Shown here piece by piece: positions 3,414 through 5,672 of a stretch of 5,672 bases of DNA. This stretch comes from Marinagarivorans sp. UBA5868. Lineage in GTDB: Bacteria > Pseudomonadota > Gammaproteobacteria > Pseudomonadales > Cellvibrionaceae. Under the pieces are notes generated by a model. It ran no database searches and had not been told where the DNA came from. It saw nothing but the letters and a program-made list of their open reading frames with translations. Made by a program: the position numbers and the translations under genes. The stretch is from NCBI GenBank assembly GCA_002432095.1, contig DJFQ01000212.1, forward strand, positions 1,318-6,989, given 5' to 3'. Positions within the stretch are counted from its first letter, which is position 1. The number at the start of each line of letters is the position of its first letter.

Positions 3414-5650
3414 ACGGTGAATTTGAGCAAATTCTCCAGACATTTATTCAGGAGGCCAAAGAGCTTTTGCAGAACATGGAAGAGTCGTTGCTGCGGCTCG
3501 AATCGGAGCCCACCAATCCCGGTGCAATCGCCGCAGTGTTTCGTGCAGCTCACACCATTAAAGGCTCCGCCGGTTTGTTCGGTTTCGATCAAATGGTGGG
3601 ATTTACGCACATTCTCGAAGATGTTTTGGACCGGGCGCGCGATGGTGATGTCGCAATTGATAAAACCCTGATTGCGCTTTTGCTCGAATGCAGTGACCAC
3701 ATCTACGAATTGCTTAAGGTCACCGTTATTGACGAAGGGACGCTTAGTGCGCAGGCCCAGGAGCGCGAGCGCCAATTGCGCGGCCGGTTACAGGTTTATC
3801 AGTCATCGGTTGCGGCGGCGCCAGTCGCCGTCGAGACGCGTGACGCCGCCGGACCGGTAGACATAGTAGCGCGGGAAGACGGTGCGGTGGCCTCGGACCT
3901 TTGGCATATTTCATTGCGCCTGGGTCGTGATGTTCTTCGCCACGGCATGGACCCATTGGTGCTGCTGAGGTATCTGGGCGGCCTGGGGCGGATTGTCAGT
4001 ATCACGTCTATCGCCGATGGTCTGCCGGAATTGAGCGAAATGGATGCCGAGGCGTTTTACGTCGGGTTCGAAATTGATTTTGCCAGCGAAGCCGACAAGG
4101 CGACCATTGCCGAGGTTTTCGATTTTGTCCGCGATGACAGCATTATTCACATACTCCCTCCCCACAGCAAAATTGCTGAGTATCTTCATCTGATTCAAAG
4201 TCTGCCGGAAGCGGATAATCGCCTCGGCGACATTCTTGTGCAGAGCGGAGCGCTGACTCCGCAGGAATTGGCCGCGGGGTTGGAGCAGCAGCAAGTTCCG
4301 CGTGCAGAAGGTACAGCGGAGTTGTTGGGCGAAATTCTGGTTGAGCAGGGAGCGATAGAGCCGCTCATCGTGCAAGCCGCACTGGACAAACAATCCTCCA
4401 CTAAAGAACAGAAGCGTCGAGAGAGCCACTACATCCGCGTGCAGGCGGATAAATTGGATCGGCTTATCAATCTTGTTGGCGAGCTGGTCATTGCCAGCGC
4501 GGGGACACGGCTGATTGCGCAGAACTCACAAAATGCGGCTTTTTATGAATCTGCATTGGGCGTGACCGATCTGGTGGAGGAAATTCGCGATGGCGCATTG
4601 CGCATGCGAATGGTGCCTATCGGCGATACGTTTAATCGATTTCAGCGCGTGGTGCGCGATATCAGTCACGAGCTTGGCAAAGAAATCGAATTACAAATCA
4701 GCGGTGCGGAAACCGAGGTGGATAAAACCGTGGTGGAAAAAATCAGTGATCCGCTGATGCATTTATTGCGCAACAGTATGGATCACGGCATAGAACCACC
4801 GGAGCGACGGATAGCCGCGGGCAAACCGCCGCGCGGCAAACTGACGCTCAATGCCTATCACGACTCTGGCAGTATCGCCATTGAAATCACCGACGACGGC
4901 GCTGGCCTTAATCGTCAGCGTATCCGTGAAAAAGCAATAGAACGCGATTTAATTTCCGCCGATGCGATTCTCAGCGATGAAGAAATTGACAACCTGATTT
5001 TTGAAGCGGGATTTTCCACAGCGGAACAGGTGACCAATTTATCCGGTCGCGGTGTCGGCATGGACGTGGTGAAGCGCAACATAATGTCTCTGCGCGGCAG
5101 TATTCAGATCAACAGTGAGCCGGGCCAGGGCACGCAGGTTCGGATCCGCCTGCCACTCACGCTCGCCATTATTGATGGATTTCTGGTTGGCGTGGGTCAT
5201 GCCAGTTATGTTGTGCCTTTGGATCAGGTGCAGGAATGTGTCGAGCTTGCGGAGTCGGAACGTGCCGCGGCGCGCAAACACCAGATTCTGAATTTGCGCG
5301 GCGAGGTATTGCCGCTGATATTTCTGCGCAGTCATTTTGGTCTCGATGCAGGACAAAACCGGCGGGAAAATGTGGTGGTGGTGCGTTGCGCCGGCTGCAA
5401 AGCGGGGCTGGTCGTCGACGAGCTTCAAGGCGAATTTCAGACGGTGATTAAACCACTGGGTAAATTATTTAGCGGTTTGCGCGGGGTGAGTGGTTCGACA
5501 ATTTTAGGTGACGGCTCAGTCGCGCTGATCCTGGATGTCCAATCGCTGATTCAACTCATCATGCAGAAAGAAAGCCGCAACCCCGATTGGTACGGTGGCG
5601 AAACGGGTGTTGCCAGAATTCAACAAGATTACCGAGGAACATTGCAATGA
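3410..5650 (+). CDS. cheA: Alternative-type chemotaxis histidine kinase CheA
   Basis: This 746-residue cytoplasmic kinase autophosphorylates and would phosphorylate CheY-like receivers under receptor control. Domains in order: HPt/P1 (1-130) with His48 in AAHTIKGSAG; a P2-position domain (about 164-250, from WHISLRLGRDVLRHGMDP) unlike the classical CheY-binding P2; two helical repeats (271-294 RLGDILVQSG..., 305-328 LLGEILVEQG...); P3 dimerisation helices (about 340-400, YIRVQADKLDRLINLVGELV); a GHKL catalytic domain with N-box HLLRNSMDHG (451-460), G1 TDDGAG (494-499), F-box FEAGFST (531-537) and G2 SGRGVGMDVV (545-554); and a CheW-like P5 (about 584-720). All catalytic motifs are intact. 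It overlaps the STAS gene upstream and the next gene downstream by ATGA, giving one translational unit. It is longer than E. coli CheA (654 residues); the extra length lies mainly in the middle region. Assignment as CheA is firm; the output is not known. Confidence 0.97.
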   Translation: MNGEFEQILQTFIQEAKELLQNMEESLLRLESEPTNPGAIAAVFRAAHTIKGSAGLFGFDQMVGFTHILEDVLDRARDGDVAIDKTLIALLLECSDHIYELLKVTVIDEGTLSAQAQERERQLRGRLQVYQSSVAAAPVAVETRDAAGPVDIVAREDGAVASDLWHISLRLGRDVLRHGMDPLVLLRYLGGLGRIVSITSIADGLPELSEMDAEAFYVGFEIDFASEADKATIAEVFDFVRDDSIIHILPPHSKIAEYLHLIQSLPEADNRLGDILVQSGALTPQELAAGLEQQQVPRAEGTAELLGEILVEQGAIEPLIVQAALDKQSSTKEQKRRESHYIRVQADKLDRLINLVGELVIASAGTRLIAQNSQNAAFYESALGVTDLVEEIRDGALRMRMVPIGDTFNRFQRVVRDISHELGKEIELQISGAETEVDKTVVEKISDPLMHLLRNSMDHGIEPPERRIAAGKPPRGKLTLNAYHDSGSIAIEITDDGAGLNRQRIREKAIERDLISADAILSDEEIDNLIFEAGFSTAEQVTNLSGRGVGMDVVKRNIMSLRGSIQINSEPGQGTQVRIRLPLTLAIIDGFLVGVGHASYVVPLDQVQECVELAESERAAARKHQILNLRGEVLPLIFLRSHFGLDAGQNRRENVVVVRCAGCKAGLVVDELQGEFQTVIKPLGKLFSGLRGVSGSTILGDGSVALILDVQSLIQLIMQKESRNPDWYGGETGVARIQQDYRGTLQ
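5634..5638 (+). promoter_or_regulatory. Ribosome-binding site of the gene after cheA
   Basis: GAGGA lies 8 nt before ATG 5647, inside the last cheA codons. It supports a real, coupled start in the ATGA overlap. Confidence 0.65.
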
Positions 5651-5672
5651 AATGGTTTTATAACCTGAAAAT
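5647..5672 (+). CDS. Start of a downstream gene, probably a methyl-accepting chemotaxis protein (partial)
   Basis: Only eight whole codons are visible, M-K-W-F-Y-N-L-K, plus two bases. The start ATG overlaps the cheA stop (ATGA) and has a well-placed GAGGA. A short basic/aromatic N-terminus ending in N-L-K is a very common beginning for chemoreceptors just before the first membrane helix, and a receptor is a frequent gene after cheA in such clusters. The family call rests on these eight residues and position, so it is a guess; the existence of a gene start is better supported. Confidence 0.55.

Noticed and set aside
3233..3775. 180-codon minus-strand open frame across the STAS/cheA junction
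   Set aside because: It is antisense to two strongly supported proteins (STAS and the HPt domain) and its product shows no domain pattern.
3911..4429. 172-codon minus-strand open frame inside cheA
   Set aside because: It lies fully antisense to the middle of CheA, where the plus frame is continuous from HPt to kinase; no motif is seen in it.
1..5672. CRISPR arrays, tRNA or rRNA genes, insertion sequences, attachment sites
   Set aside because: I saw no spaced repeats, tRNA-like cloverleaf, rRNA segments, transposase motifs or long terminal inverted repeats on either strand.

Overview
The window is chromosomal DNA of mixed base composition (roughly balanced GC by eye) with closely packed genes. 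It looks like a gammaproteobacterium. That rests on the style of the proteins: a short HAMP-less chemoreceptor ending in a TFF-type tail, an alternative CheA linked to a STAS protein, and a Methyltransf_24-type enzyme. The resemblance is to Cellvibrionaceae-like or other environmental gammaproteobacteria, but this comes from memory of protein families, not from a search, and is held loosely.

Layout. (1) Positions 1-473, minus strand: the 5' two-thirds or so of a left-handed beta-helix (hexapeptide-repeat) acyltransferase, cut by the window edge. (2) Positions 491-1135, plus strand: a class I SAM-dependent methyltransferase, divergent from the acyltransferase. Both look like surface-polysaccharide or small-molecule modification enzymes. 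(3) From 1255 to the right edge: a chemosensory cluster on the plus strand. It runs short membrane-anchored methyl-accepting protein, CheY-like receiver, STAS-domain protein, alternative CheA kinase, then the first codons of another protein that begins like a chemoreceptor. No stretch above 300 bases lacks a gene.

How it works together. The last three genes form a tight unit: STAS and cheA overlap by ATGA, and cheA and the next gene also overlap by ATGA. A textbook sigma-70 promoter (TTGACA, 17 bp, TATAAG at 2934-2962) precedes the STAS gene. It abuts, and by two bases overlaps, a hairpin (2907-2935) that could end transcription of the cheY-like gene. The short receptor and the cheY-like gene are separated by a three-copy 18-bp tandem repeat, whose last copy supplies the cheY ribosome-binding site. 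CheA keeps all kinase motifs (His48 and the N, G1, F and G2 boxes) but carries an unusual middle: a P2-position domain unlike the classical CheY-binding P2, then two helical repeats that resemble the MshEN c-di-GMP-binding motif. The STAS protein keeps the Ser (Ser58) that is phosphorylated in anti-anti-sigma factors. The short receptor carries a CheZ-like D-x-x-x-Q motif. Together these suggest a non-canonical chemosensory pathway that may control something other than, or besides, flagellar switching. That last point is inference.
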